64,000 bases of DNA from Myxococcales bacterium (GCA_016709545.1 JADJMO010000003.1:248001-312000), one strand, 5' to 3'. Counted from the first letter of the stretch, positions 46,691 to 56,177 are shown. Made by a program: numbers and translations. Notes: a model not told the origin generated them from the letters alone.

Positions 46691-47715
46691 ACACCCGCAT
46701 CGAGCAGCCGGGCAGCGAGGCGGCGCGGGGGGCGGATGTCCTCGTGCGGCGGGCGCTGCGGCTGCGACCGGGAGACCGCGTGGACGTGCTCCACCACGAC
46801 TCCGCCGTCGTCGAGGGGCTCGTACGCGCGGCCGCGGCGCGGGCCGGCGTGCAGGTCGAGGTGCACGACCTCGGGCCGCTCGTGCACGAGACGAGCGCCG
46901 TGCGGCTGCGGAGCACCCTGCGCGGGCTCCTCCAGGGTGCCACGGCGAGCGTGCTCCTCGCGCGAGGGGGCCTGCCACAGGAGGTGTCCGTCGCCGTCGT
47001 GCGCGCGGCGGGCGAGCTGCGCACGCGCCACGTCCACATGCCCAACGTCGATCCGCGTGCGCTCGGCAGCTCGGTCCGCGCCGACCCTGACACGCTCGGC
47101 GCGATCAACGCACGCCTGGTCGACCGGCTCGGGGCCGGCGCCACGGTGCACGTGACGAGCGACGCGGGCACCGACCTGACCGTGAAGCTCGGCCCGCCGT
47201 ACCCGCTCGTGGCCGACCATGGCTGCCCCGAGCCAGGCAAGTGGGACAACCTGCCGGCGGGGTTCGTCTATGCGCACCCGCTCGACGTCCACGGCACGCT
47301 CGTCGCCGACCGGATCGCGCACGGCTCCACGGCGAGCCGCCTCGGGCCGAGCCTGCGTCGCAAGCCGCTGCGGGTGACCTTCGAGGGGAGCCGCGTCGTG
47401 GCGGCGACCTCCGACGACGACGAGCTCCTCGTCGCCTTCGAGGCGTACCGCGCCTCGCACGTGCACGCGCCCAGGGTCGGCTTCGTCTCGATCCCCACCA
47501 ACCCCCTCGCGCGGCTCGAGATCGGCAACCTCGCCCACGACGGGCTCTTGCCCGGGATGCGCGTGTTCCTCGGGTTCTCCGACTCCGAGGCCACCCTCGC
47601 GCCGTTCGATCTCGACCACGGGTTCCGCCTGACCGGTCGCGGGCAGACCGTGCGCGTGGGTGAAGAGGTCGTCGTGGAGAGCGGCCGGCTCACGCCCGCG
47701 CTGCTCCAGGACTGA
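46687..47715 (+). CDS. M29-family-like aminopeptidase (aminopeptidase T)
   Basis: 342 residues from the ATG at 46687. Core features of the M29 metallo-aminopeptidase family: LRPGDRVDVLHHDSAVVEGL, VRAAGELRTRHVHMPN, TSDAGTDLTVKLG, a CPEPGKWDNLPAGFVYAHP segment (the N-x-PxGE-like loop) and later LEIGNLAHDGLLP with GVFLGFSD-type end. Several metal ligands of the family cannot be assigned with certainty, so activity is not assured. Coupled to the acyl-CoA synthetase; the purpose of the pairing is unknown. Confidence 0.75.
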   Translation: MNTRIEQPGSEAARGADVLVRRALRLRPGDRVDVLHHDSAVVEGLVRAAAARAGVQVEVHDLGPLVHETSAVRLRSTLRGLLQGATASVLLARGGLPQEVSVAVVRAAGELRTRHVHMPNVDPRALGSSVRADPDTLGAINARLVDRLGAGATVHVTSDAGTDLTVKLGPPYPLVADHGCPEPGKWDNLPAGFVYAHPLDVHGTLVADRIAHGSTASRLGPSLRRKPLRVTFEGSRVVAATSDDDELLVAFEAYRASHVHAPRVGFVSIPTNPLARLEIGNLAHDGLLPGMRVFLGFSDSEATLAPFDLDHGFRLTGRGQTVRVGEEVVVESGRLTPALLQD

Positions 47716-47718
47716 CGG

Positions 47719-48081
47719 TCAGTCGCGCTTGATCGACTCGATCCAGGTGCGCGTGTCGTCCTCGTCGTAGGCGAACGAGAAGCTCACCTTGTCCCCGACC
47801 GCGATGCCTTCGAGGAGGCGCGGGTCCGACACCGGGAAGGACATCGTCATGGCCTTCATGAAGTTCGGGATGTCCTCGTGGTCGATCTTCACGGACTTCT
47901 TCCCCTCGCCGATCGCCTTGACGACGCCGCGCGAGGCGTAGCGGACCACGTGGTGACCCGGCGGGACGGCCGGCAGGGTGTACGAGCTCGTGCCCGAGGC
48001 AGCGGTCGTGGTCGCGTTCGGGTCGGAGCGCCGACATCCGACGGAGAGGGTGAGGAACGCCAACACGAGCAGCCGAGGCAT
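47719..48081 (-). CDS. CusF-like copper-binding lipoprotein
   Basis: 120 residues. Signal LAFLTLSVGCRR, a short linker, then a single OB-like domain: SRGVVKAIGEGKKSVKIDHE, PNFMKAMTMSFPV and VGDKVSFSFAY. The MKAMTMSF stretch gives the Met ligands of CusF-type periplasmic Cu/Ag binding domains (PF11604). Alone here, without efflux partners, it could be a metallochaperone or scavenger at the surface. It ends 3 bp after the convergent M29-like gene. Confidence 0.83.
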   Translation of the reverse strand: MPRLLVLAFLTLSVGCRRSDPNATTTAASGTSSYTLPAVPPGHHVVRYASRGVVKAIGEGKKSVKIDHEDIPNFMKAMTMSFPVSDPRLLEGIAVGDKVSFSFAYDEDDTRTWIESIKRD

Positions 48082-48129
48082 CCCCCCACCTAGCACACCG
48101 CAATGTGTCGACGAAGTGACGGTCGTGTG

Positions 48130-48135
48130 TACACT
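48130..48135 (+). promoter_or_regulatory. start-proximal TANNNT box (TACACT)
   Basis: TACACT ends 10 nt before the ATG at 48146. Confidence 0.3.
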
Positions 48136-48145
48136 TCGGGTCACC

Positions 48146-49816
48146 ATGCGCCGTCTCCTCTTCGCTTCCGCCTTGCTCGCCGCGTGTTCGAGCCCTGACG
48201 AGGCGGGGCCCGCACCGGTCGACTCCGGCACCACGGACGGCGCCGAGGACACGGCGCCCGCCGTCGAGCACGACGATCCCTGCACGTCGACCGCGCCGAC
48301 GCTGGGGGTGGTCCCTTCGACGCGCGTCGCCACGATCGTCTCCAAGAAGCGACCGCAGACGGCCTCCGGGGTCTCGCCCGACGGCCCGCCCGGGCTGCCC
48401 GGTTACCTCGCGGCCGGCCTCGGCGAGTGGGAGGCGGGGCCGGCCGAGCCCGGTCTCGTCGACGACACACTGTTGCCCGGGGCTGGCTCGAGCAGCGCGG
48501 CCAGCGATCGGCGGAGCGTCGCGTTCGTGCTGCACGTCTCCGACACGCAGCTCGTCGACGACGAGTCCCCGAACCGCTTGATGGTCCTCGACAACCCGAT
48601 CACCTCGGGCGCGGGTCGGCCCCAGGAGGGCGGGGTGGCGCGCGCGACGAGCGCCATGCACCGCACGCTCGCCGCGATCACCAAGGCCCGGCCGTTCGAC
48701 TTCGAGCTCGTCACCGGCGACTGCGCCGACAACGCCCAAGCGAACGAGCACGCCTGGTTCGTGCAGCTCATGGACGGCAAGAAGGGCCTCGATCTCGACA
48801 GCGGCGCGGACGACGATCCCGTCGTCGGTCCGGGCAACGACTGGAAGGACCCGTTCGATCCCGTGCCCGCGCCAGCCCCCTGGTACTTCGTGTTCGGCAA
48901 CCACGACAACGAGGTGCAGGGCAACTCGGTCCCGAGCGGGTACACCTCCGAGATCGCCCTCGGCACCACCCCCAAGAGCGGCACCCGCGACTACCGCAAG
49001 AAGGGCGCGCCGATCACGCGCGAAGAGGTGCCCGCCGACCCGCGCCGCAAGCAGCTCACGAGCGCCGAGATCGTGGCCGGGTTGTTCGACACCACGTCGG
49101 TGCCCGGTCCGGTAGGCCACGGCTTCACCAAGGGCAAGCCCGGGACCAGCTACGTGGTCGAGCCGATGCCCGGCGTGCCACTCCGCCTCGTGTCGCTCGA
49201 CACCACCGACCCGTCGGGCGGATCGAGCGGGTCGGTGCTGGTCAAGACGATGACCGAGTTCCTCGAGCCGACGCTCGCCGCCGCCGAGAAGGACGGCTTC
49301 CTCGTCATCCTGTCCTCGCACCACCCGACCTCCACCATCGACGCGGGCAAGGGCGACGACACCAAGCCCGACGCGGCCTACCTCACCCGCGAGCAGGTCG
49401 AGAAGGCCGTCGCGGCGCACCCCAACGTCATCCTCTGGCTCGCCGGCCACGAGCACAGCCACCGCATCTCGGCCATCAAGGGACCCTCCGCCGACGCGCC
49501 CGGGTACTACGAGATCATGACCGACGCGATCGCCGACTGGCCCTCGCAGGCGCGGGCGATCGAGCTGGTCTGGGTGCCCGGCGACGACTCGCTCAGCATC
49601 TACACGTCGACCATCGACTACGCCGCCGAGTCCTGCCTGGAGGCGCGCTTCCGCACGTATTCGCTGGTGGACGTGAACAGCGGGTGGAGCCCCTCGGGCG
49701 CAGGGCGGCCGGCCGACCGCAACGTGGAGCTGCGGCGCAAGGTCCCGAAGGGCGTCAAGCTCGCGGGCCTCGGCAAGGTCAAGATCGAGACCGAGACCAC
49801 GCTGGTGGGGAAGTGA
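48146..49816 (+). CDS. metallophosphoesterase lipoprotein
   Basis: 556 residues. Signal ASALLAACSS, acidic tether (VDSGTTDGAEDTAPAVEHDD). Calcineurin-like blocks in order: VLHVSDTQLVDDE (Asp-x-His position read as DTQ), ELVTGDCADN, YFVFGNHDNE, VILSSHHPTS and LWLAGHEHSHR. Missing His in the first block is unusual and could weaken one metal site. Substrate unknown; an extracytoplasmic phosphodiesterase or phosphatase is likely. Monocistronic. Confidence 0.85.
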   Translation: MRRLLFASALLAACSSPDEAGPAPVDSGTTDGAEDTAPAVEHDDPCTSTAPTLGVVPSTRVATIVSKKRPQTASGVSPDGPPGLPGYLAAGLGEWEAGPAEPGLVDDTLLPGAGSSSAASDRRSVAFVLHVSDTQLVDDESPNRLMVLDNPITSGAGRPQEGGVARATSAMHRTLAAITKARPFDFELVTGDCADNAQANEHAWFVQLMDGKKGLDLDSGADDDPVVGPGNDWKDPFDPVPAPAPWYFVFGNHDNEVQGNSVPSGYTSEIALGTTPKSGTRDYRKKGAPITREEVPADPRRKQLTSAEIVAGLFDTTSVPGPVGHGFTKGKPGTSYVVEPMPGVPLRLVSLDTTDPSGGSSGSVLVKTMTEFLEPTLAAAEKDGFLVILSSHHPTSTIDAGKGDDTKPDAAYLTREQVEKAVAAHPNVILWLAGHEHSHRISAIKGPSADAPGYYEIMTDAIADWPSQARAIELVWVPGDDSLSIYTSTIDYAAESCLEARFRTYSLVDVNSGWSPSGAGRPADRNVELRRKVPKGVKLAGLGKVKIETETTLVGK

Positions 49817-49932
49817 CACCGCGTGGGAACCAAGCTCGGCGCGAGCGCCGCCAAGGGAAGTCCACGTGATGTCCTGCTGCTGCAGGCACGCTTCTAGGTG
49901 ACGGATTCGCCGCGCTGACCCAAAGTACGGGT

Positions 49933-50424
49933 ATGCGCGCGGGTTGGCTGGTCACGATCGCGGTGTCCGTCGTGGTGGGCTGTGGGGCTCGTACGGGCCT
50001 GCGTGAGGACCGCACGGACGGCGGCGGCGCTCTGCTGGGCGACGACGGCACGAGCGAGCTCGAGGGAGGCGGCGGTGACGACGGCGCCCCCATCCCCATC
50101 GAGGGCCCCGGCCTCGGGCTCTGCCCCTCCACGCCGCCGAGCCCTGGTGACGCCTGCGGCGACTACACCCACTACTGCCACTACTACGCCGCCGCGTCGT
50201 CGACCTGCGTCCGCTCGGCGTGGTGTCGCTACAACGAGTCCCGCAAGTTCGCCTTCGAGCCCATCTCCAAGTGCGACGAGCGGTTCGCCGCGAGCAGCTG
50301 CGACGAGGGCCTGCCGTGCGGGATCGTCGTACCGCCGCTGGCCCGCTGCGTCGTTTCGTGCGCGCGTGCCTGCGCGTGCGAGAAGGCGACCGGCCTGCTC
50401 CGCTGCTCGCCGCTGCCCTGCTAG
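49933..50424 (+). CDS. Cys-rich lipoprotein, function unknown
   Basis: 163 residues. Signal TIAVSVVVGCGA, a Gly/Asp/Glu tether (EDRTDGGGALLGDDGTSEL), then a Cys-rich C-terminus with C-x-x-x-x and CARACACEK clusters (CGDYTHYCHYYAAASSTC, CDEGLPCG), likely disulfide-bonded. No family recognised. The 3' end overlaps argB convergently by 4 bp. Confidence 0.75.
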   Translation: MRAGWLVTIAVSVVVGCGARTGLREDRTDGGGALLGDDGTSELEGGGGDDGAPIPIEGPGLGLCPSTPPSPGDACGDYTHYCHYYAAASSTCVRSAWCRYNESRKFAFEPISKCDERFAASSCDEGLPCGIVVPPLARCVVSCARACACEKATGLLRCSPLPC

Positions 50425-51287
50425 GCCACGATCTCGGTGCCGATGCCGCGGTCGGTGAAGATCTCGAGCAGCATGGCGTGCTCGACCCGGCCGTCGACCA
50501 CGTGCACCTTGCGCACTCCGCCGGCGATCGCGGCCAGGGCGCACTCCACCTTGGGGATCATGCCCCCGACGATCACGCCGCTCTTTCGCAGCTCGGCGAT
50601 CGAGGTGGCGGTCAGCGACGGGATGAGCTCGCCCTGGCTGCCCTTGACGCCCTCGATGTCGGTCATCAACACGAGCTTTTCGGCGCCGAGGGCCGCCGCC
50701 ACCGACCCGGCCACCGTGTCGGCGTTCACGTTGAGCGACGCGCCGCGGTCGTCGACGGCGATGGGGGCGATCACCGGGATGAACCCGCCGTTCATGAGCT
50801 GGTGGACGACGGTGGGGTCGACGCCGTGCACCTCGCCGACGCGGCCCGGATCGACCTCGACGCCCTTCTTGGTGCGCATGCGGTCGACCTTGCGGGCGCG
50901 GAGGAAGCCGTCGTCCTTGCCCGAGAGCCCGACCGCACGGCCGCCGTGACCGCAGATGAGCGACACGATCTCCTTGTTGAGGCGGCCGGCGAGGACCATC
51001 TCGACGACCTCCATGGTGCGCTCGTCGGTGACCCGCAGCCCGTCGATGCGCTCGGAGACGACGCCCATCGTGGCGAGCATCTGGTCGATCTGTGGGCCGC
51101 CGCCGTGCACCACCACCGGGTGGATGCCCACGTACTTGAGCAACGCGACGTCGCGCGCGAAGCCGTCGCGCAGCTTATCGATCATCGCGTGACCGCCGTA
51201 CTTGATGACGAAGGTCTTGCCGTGGAAGCGCCGGATGTACGGCAGGGCCTCGTGCAGGACGGAGGCCTTCTCGATCAGCTCGCGCAT
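50421..51287 (-). CDS. argB: acetylglutamate kinase
   Basis: 288 residues, standard length. Second enzyme of arginine synthesis: phosphorylates N-acetylglutamate with ATP in the cytoplasm. Amino-acid-kinase marks: TFVIKYGGHAM, VVVHGGGPQID, GLSGKDDG, VIAPIAVDDRG, NVNADTVAGSVAAALGA, KLVLMTDIEGVKG and IVGGMIPKVECALAAI. The N-terminal helix of about 17 residues suits the hexameric, arginine-feedback type, a guess from length. No other arg gene is in view. A TAGACT box sits 9 nt upstream. Confidence 0.97.
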   Translation of the reverse strand: MRELIEKASVLHEALPYIRRFHGKTFVIKYGGHAMIDKLRDGFARDVALLKYVGIHPVVVHGGGPQIDQMLATMGVVSERIDGLRVTDERTMEVVEMVLAGRLNKEIVSLICGHGGRAVGLSGKDDGFLRARKVDRMRTKKGVEVDPGRVGEVHGVDPTVVHQLMNGGFIPVIAPIAVDDRGASLNVNADTVAGSVAAALGAEKLVLMTDIEGVKGSQGELIPSLTATSIAELRKSGVIVGGMIPKVECALAAIAGGVRKVHVVDGRVEHAMLLEIFTDRGIGTEIVA

Positions 51288-51296
51288 TTCGGCCGC

Positions 51297-51302
51297 AGTC
51301 TA
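51297..51302 (-). promoter_or_regulatory. start-proximal TANNNT box (TAGACT) of argB
   Basis: TAGACT on the minus strand ends 9 nt before the argB ATG at 51287. Confidence 0.35.
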
Positions 51303-51319
51303 GCGGCGTCGGCCCGTCC

Positions 51320-51679
51320 CTAGTAGCGCGCGTCGACGAACACGACGTCGCCGCGCGCGAGCCACACGGGCTCGGCCTCGTCCTCGGCGGAGACGCGCAC
51401 GCGGACGCGACGGCCGTCGAGGGTGTCACGGGTGACCACGACCGCGTTCCGGTTGCCGAGCACGTCGAAGCCGCCAGAGGCGCGGATCGCCTCGCGGAGC
51501 TCGAGGCCCGGGCGATGGAGGAGCGGCCCGGGATGGCGCACGTGGCCGAGCACGAGCACGTGTTGCGCCTCGGTGGGGGCGGGCTCCGGGAGCCCCTTCG
51601 GTCCGGGGGGCGAGAGGCAGCCGATCAGCGCGACCAGCGCGAAGACCAGCGGCGTCCGCGGGAGCAGGACCTCGGCCAC
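51320..51679 (-). CDS. small SLBB-domain lipoprotein
   Basis: 119 residues from a GTG at 51679. Signal LVALIGCLSP, Pro-rich linker, then a single SLBB-like ubiquitin-like domain: VLVLGHVRHPGPLLHRPG, LREAIRASGGFDVL, VVTRDTLDGRRVRV and LARGDVVFVDARY. SLBB domains occur in polysaccharide-export (Wza-type) proteins and bind sugars or proteins. This one lacks the export-channel parts. It lies 32 bp upstream of argB on the same strand. Confidence 0.82.
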   Translation of the reverse strand: MAEVLLPRTPLVFALVALIGCLSPPGPKGLPEPAPTEAQHVLVLGHVRHPGPLLHRPGLELREAIRASGGFDVLGNRNAVVVTRDTLDGRRVRVRVSAEDEAEPVWLARGDVVFVDARY

Positions 51680-51724
51680 GACGACATGGGTGCGCGCGCG
51701 CGGCGATGCATTCGCCGACGGTCC

Positions 51725-52147
51725 CTAGGCCGCGGGCGGGCGCGTGCTCTGCCTTCGGGTCATCGGATCGTGGAACGAGAGGCCCGCCACGACGCCGTCG
51801 GCCTGCTCGCGGATCCACTGCACGCGCGCCTTGCCGAGGTAGGTGCGACCGGCGCTCACGACCTCGAGCTGGATCTCGTCGCCGACCTTGAGCGGCTCCT
51901 CGGTGATGATGCGCATGCCGCCGTGGCAGACGTTGAGCGCCCAGCCCTCGAACTCGGCCTCGAGCTCGATCTCGGAGATGCGCCCGTTGGCCTCCTCGAC
52001 CTTGCTGATGGCGATGGGCTTGGCGAACGGGATGCGCTCGCCCTGCCGCCGCGCGCCCCAGCGGGCGTCGTGCTCACCGTCGTCGGGGAGCAGCTCGACG
52101 AGGCGCTCGAGGGGCAGCTTTTCGGAGGGGTTCGGGTCGTCGCTCAC
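51725..52147 (-). CDS. PilZ-like domain protein
   Basis: 140 residues from a GTG at 52147. The RxxxR motif for cyclic-di-GMP is present in ARRQGERIPF, but the second motif (D/N-x-S-x-x-G) reads NVCHGG with Cys for Ser. The barrel strands that follow (KVGDEIQLEVVSAGRTYLGK, GVVAGLSFHDP) are PilZ-like. Cyclic-di-GMP binding is possible but may be weakened. An N-terminal charged region of about 25 residues. Stand-alone effector or adaptor. Confidence 0.8.
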   Translation of the reverse strand: MSDDPNPSEKLPLERLVELLPDDGEHDARWGARRQGERIPFAKPIAISKVEEANGRISEIELEAEFEGWALNVCHGGMRIITEEPLKVGDEIQLEVVSAGRTYLGKARVQWIREQADGVVAGLSFHDPMTRRQSTRPPAA

Positions 52148-52273
52148 GTGATCTCGAGCAAGCGTCGCACGACCGTCGCAGCCGTCAAGGCTGGACGCCC
52201 GTGCGAACGCAGAGGGGGAACTGGAGAGCCGGGGCGGAACGGCCGAGCCCCAGGCGCCGAGACGAAGCGTGGA

Positions 52274-53414
<1,141 letters not shown>

Positions 53415-53478
53415 GACGCGGCAGTACACCGCGCGCGCAGCGGAGTCGAGAGGGCAGCGCCGACGCCGCGCGGAGCTG

Positions 53479-53961
53479 CTAACGAAGCGGGTACTGCGAC
53501 TGCACGAAGTCGGTGCCGCCGGCGTGACACAGCTTGCACGCCGAGACGCCCTTGCCGTCGGCCTGCACGGTCCCCTTGCTCTTGTCCTGGATCTCGTACC
53601 AGTACCAGTTGTCGCCGCCGCTGCTCGTGGCCGCGAGCTTGGTCGCGTAGGCGAACCCGAGCACCGTGGTGGTGCCGCTGCCGTAGATCTCCTTCACCAT
53701 CGTCGCGCCGCGCGGGTGCTCCTTGTTCTTCGCCTTCAACGAGGCGTCGAGCTCGGGCGAGAGGTAGGTCTTCACGTTGAAGTTGTGCGGGCCGTCGCCG
53801 AGGTGCACGACCGACTCGTGCGGCCAGCTCTGGTAGCTGCCGGCGTCGAGCCAGGGCCGGAGCTTGGCGGAGTCGGTCGGGTAGGGGGCGCTCTCGGTGG
53901 GCGCGGGATCGCTGCCGCAGCCGACGAGCACGAGCGACGCGAGGAGGGGAGCGAGACGCAT
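53479..53961 (-). CDS. cytochrome P460-like haem lipoprotein
   Basis: 160 residues. Signal LASLVLVGCGSD, then a beta-rich domain (NFNVKTYLSPELDASL, WYWYEIQDKSKG) and a C-terminal CKLCHAGG, a CxxCH covalent-haem site. The size and order match the P460-like cytochrome family (haem attached near the C-terminus). It would need cytochrome c maturation, and a ccmC gene is 1.1 kb away. Redox role outside the cytoplasm; the partner is not visible. Confidence 0.8.
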   Translation of the reverse strand: MRLAPLLASLVLVGCGSDPAPTESAPYPTDSAKLRPWLDAGSYQSWPHESVVHLGDGPHNFNVKTYLSPELDASLKAKNKEHPRGATMVKEIYGSGTTTVLGFAYATKLAATSSGGDNWYWYEIQDKSKGTVQADGKGVSACKLCHAGGTDFVQSQYPLR

Positions 53962-54003
53962 CGTGGCCGAACGTAACAGACTTGCTGAATCGTCGCTGCG
54001 CCG

Positions 54004-54681
54004 TCAGTCGGGGAATCGGAAATCCAGCCGCGGTCGGCCGAGCTCCGCGAGCGCTGCCTCCACCCGCGAGAACGGCCGGCTCCCCAGGAAATGCCGCGCC
54101 GACAGCGGCGAAGGGTGGGCGGCCTCGATCACCCGGTGCCGCTTCGGCGTGACGAGCTCTGCCTTCTTCTTGGCGAACCCGCCGAGCAGGAGGAACACCG
54201 CCGGCGTGCGCCGCGCGACGACCGCCGCGAGCACCGCGTCGGTGAACGCCTCCCAGCCCTTGCCGGCGTGCGCGCCCGGCGTGGAGTCGCGCACCGTGAG
54301 CACCGTGTTGAGCAGGAGCACGCCGCGCTCGGCCCACACGGTGAGATCGCCGTGCTCGGGCGCAGACACGCCGAGATCGGCCTCGAGCTCGCGCAGGAGG
54401 TTGCGCAGCGAAGGCGGTTTCTTCACGCCGGGCGGCACCGAGAAGCAGGGGCCGTGCGCCTGCCCGGGCTGGTGATACGGGTCTTGCCCGACGATCACGA
54501 GCTTGACCTTGGAGAGCGGCGTCGCGCGCAGCGCCGCGAACACCTGCTCCTCGGGCGGATACACCGGCGCCGCGCCCGCGCGCTCCTCGTCGAGGAAGCG
54601 CGACAGCTCGGCGTACGAAGGATCGGCGACGGCCCCCGCGAGCGCGTCCGCCCATCCAGGGGGGATCGGCGGCAGCGGCAC
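54004..54681 (-). CDS. ung: uracil-DNA glycosylase
   Basis: 225 residues from a GTG at 54681, 2 bp after the preceding stop. Excises uracil from DNA for base-excision repair. Family-1 marks: water-activating VIVGQDPYHQPGQAHG, LLLNTVLTVRDSTPGAH, LLLGGFAKKKAEL and the minor-groove HPSPLSARHFLGSRPF loop. All known catalytic residues are visible in order (Asp in GQDPYH, His in HPSPLS). Last gene of the leftward ccm-like run. Confidence 0.96.
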   Translation of the reverse strand: MPLPPIPPGWADALAGAVADPSYAELSRFLDEERAGAAPVYPPEEQVFAALRATPLSKVKLVIVGQDPYHQPGQAHGPCFSVPPGVKKPPSLRNLLRELEADLGVSAPEHGDLTVWAERGVLLLNTVLTVRDSTPGAHAGKGWEAFTDAVLAAVVARRTPAVFLLLGGFAKKKAELVTPKRHRVIEAAHPSPLSARHFLGSRPFSRVEAALAELGRPRLDFRFPD

Positions 54682-54683
54682 GG

Positions 54684-54821
54684 CTACTCCTTGAGACGCG
54701 CGCGCTTCCTGGCGATCTCGGCGCGGGCGGCGCGCAGGCCCATCGTGTACCCGATGGTCAGCCCGACGATGAGGATGCCGGGGATGAAGATGACGTGCTC
54801 GGGCGTGATCGAGATGTTCAC
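54684..54821 (-). CDS. 45-residue single-TM protein
   Basis: Starts at a GTG (54821) overlapping the upstream stop (GTGA). Sequence: a short polar start, one TM helix (VIFIPGILIVGLTIGYTMGL) and a charged tail (RAARAEIARKRARLKE). Its tiny size and position between a ccmD-like gene and ung resemble the mini-proteins of cytochrome c maturation clusters. No function can be named. Confidence 0.65.
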   Translation of the reverse strand: MNISITPEHVIFIPGILIVGLTIGYTMGLRAARAEIARKRARLKE

Positions 54822-55105
54822 GGCTTCGCGGCCTTCTTGATCTGCTCCTCGAGCTTCGCGAGCCCCTCCGCGGTGGCGCTCTGCCGGGTGAAGGTGCGGA
54901 CCACGAGGGCGAGCACGATGAACCACACGACGGCGTAGGCCGCGATGAGGAGGTTGCCACCGCTGACGCTCTCTCCCGCGCCGTCGATCGCGCGGAACGC
55001 GCCGCCTCGGTCGTCGGTGGTCGTGGAGGCGACCGGTGCCGCGGGAGCAGCAGAGGTGGCCGGAGCGGCAGCGGTCGGAGCAGGAGCGGGGTTCTGCGTG
55101 TTCAT
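54818..55105 (-). CDS. ccmD-like: CcmD-like cytochrome c maturation protein
   Basis: 95 residues. A long Ala/Pro/Thr-rich region, then one TM helix with the CcmD pattern (NLLIAAYAVVWFIVLALVVR) and a charged helix tail (SATAEGLAKLEEQIKKA). CcmD helps release holo-CcmE from the CcmABC complex. The stop of ccmC overlaps its start (ATGA at 55102-55105). Longer than typical CcmD proteins because of the Ala-Pro segment. Confidence 0.75.
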   Translation of the reverse strand: MNTQNPAPAPTAAAPATSAAPAAPVASTTTDDRGGAFRAIDGAGESVSGGNLLIAAYAVVWFIVLALVVRTFTRQSATAEGLAKLEEQIKKAAKP

Positions 55106-55806
55106 GCGTCGTCTCCGGCGAGGAGGCCTCGCTCGATGGCGTTCTCTTCGGCGGCCGCGACGCGGCGGGCGATCAGCTCGCCCCGCACCCGCACCCAGAC
55201 GAGGAGGATGGTGAGCGCCGTGAAGGCCGCGAACGACAGCCAGAGCGCCGGGTACATGCGCGGATCGAGGCCGCCGCCGCCCTTGGTGATCACGGTCGGG
55301 TGCTGCCCCGACCACTTGCGGACGGAGAAGTGGATGATGGGCAGGTCGGCGACGCCGAGGATGCCGAGCACGGCGGCGAACTTCTTCTCGGCCTCGCCGT
55401 TGCCGCCGAACGCGCGCAGCACGAGGTAGGCGACGTAGATCAGGAGCGCGAGCAGCGTGGTCGTGAGCCGCGGGTCCCAGGTCCAGTAGGTGCCCCACGC
55501 CTTGCGTGCCCACAGCGGGCCGGTGACGATCACGATCCAGCCGAACGCGACCGCGAGCTCGGCGCCAGCCTGGGCGAGCGCGTCGCCCTTGTCGTTGCCG
55601 GTGCCGATGTACCAGGCGCTGCCGACGAAGCAGACCGTGGCGCCGAGGTACATGCAGTACGCGCTCGGCACGTGGAAGTAGAAGATCTTCTGGACGATCC
55701 CCATGATCGCCTCGGTCGGGGCCACGCCGAAGATCTGCCAGAGCGCCGCGGCCATGAGCCCGCCGGTGAGCGCGACGAGCGCGTAGAATCCTAGCCGCGA
55801 AGACAC
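55102..55806 (-). CDS. ccmC: haem exporter subunit CcmC
   Basis: 234 residues from a GTG at 55806. Six hydrophobic helices with the tryptophan-rich periplasmic motif WGTYWTWDPRLTT that holds haem and the early helix FYFHVPSAYCMYLG with a conserved His. CcmC loads haem on CcmE during cytochrome c maturation. ccmA, ccmB and ccmE are not in view, though their order often places ccmB directly upstream, where a kinase-linked operon lies here. Confidence 0.9.
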   Translation of the reverse strand: MSSRLGFYALVALTGGLMAAALWQIFGVAPTEAIMGIVQKIFYFHVPSAYCMYLGATVCFVGSAWYIGTGNDKGDALAQAGAELAVAFGWIVIVTGPLWARKAWGTYWTWDPRLTTTLLALLIYVAYLVLRAFGGNGEAEKKFAAVLGILGVADLPIIHFSVRKWSGQHPTVITKGGGGLDPRMYPALWLSFAAFTALTILLVWVRVRGELIARRVAAAEENAIERGLLAGDDA

Positions 55807-55812
55807 GGCGCG

Positions 55813-55818
55813 ACCCTA
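55813..55818 (-). promoter_or_regulatory. start-proximal TANNNT box (TAGGGT) of ccmC
   Basis: TAGGGT on the minus strand ends exactly 6 nt before the ccmC GTG at 55806. Confidence 0.4.
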
Positions 55819-55871
55819 GTGCCACAGGGCCGTCGGATCCAGTGCCCTGGCTTCCGGCCTGGCTCGCGTCC

Positions 55872-56177
55872 CTAGCCCTGGCCCTGGGTCACCTGTTTCA
55901 CCGCCTGGGTCGCTCGGTCGACCAGCTTGGAGGTGAGATCGACGACTTCCACGTAGCGATAGACGCCGGCCTGGAGCGCCAGGAGGTCGCCGGAAGAGAG
56001 GTCTTTTCCTCCCGCGTGCGAGGCCCGATCGACGATCGCTTCCCCGCGCTGGATCTCCTTGCCGAGGCCGCGAACGACCTCGCCGAAGCTGGGGCCGCTC
56101 GGGGCGGGCGACTTGGGAGCAGGGGTCACGTCGATCGGCGTCGGACCCTTGGTGACGATGGCCGGGAGCTCGCTCAT
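55872..56177 (-). CDS. type III secretion inner-rod-like (SctI/EscI) protein
   Basis: 101 residues from the ATG at 56177. A Pro-rich N-terminus (KGPTPIDVTPAPKSPAPSG), then two amphipathic helices with LSSGDLLALQAGVYRYVEVV and DLTSKLVDRATQAVKQVTQGQ, matching the general pattern of YscI/EscI/HrpB inner-rod proteins (S-x-LL-x-LQ, sK-x-x-x-x-x, ending with Gln). No other type III gene is nearby. It follows the kinase at 56221-57653 by 43 bp. Could be an orphan rod protein or a helical protein of coincidental pattern. Confidence 0.55.
   Translation of the reverse strand: MSELPAIVTKGPTPIDVTPAPKSPAPSGPSFGEVVRGLGKEIQRGEAIVDRASHAGGKDLSSGDLLALQAGVYRYVEVVDLTSKLVDRATQAVKQVTQGQG

Noticed and set aside
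55872..56177. A full type III secretion cluster around the inner-rod-like gene
   Set aside because: Only this one candidate is present; neighbours are a kinase and ccmC.
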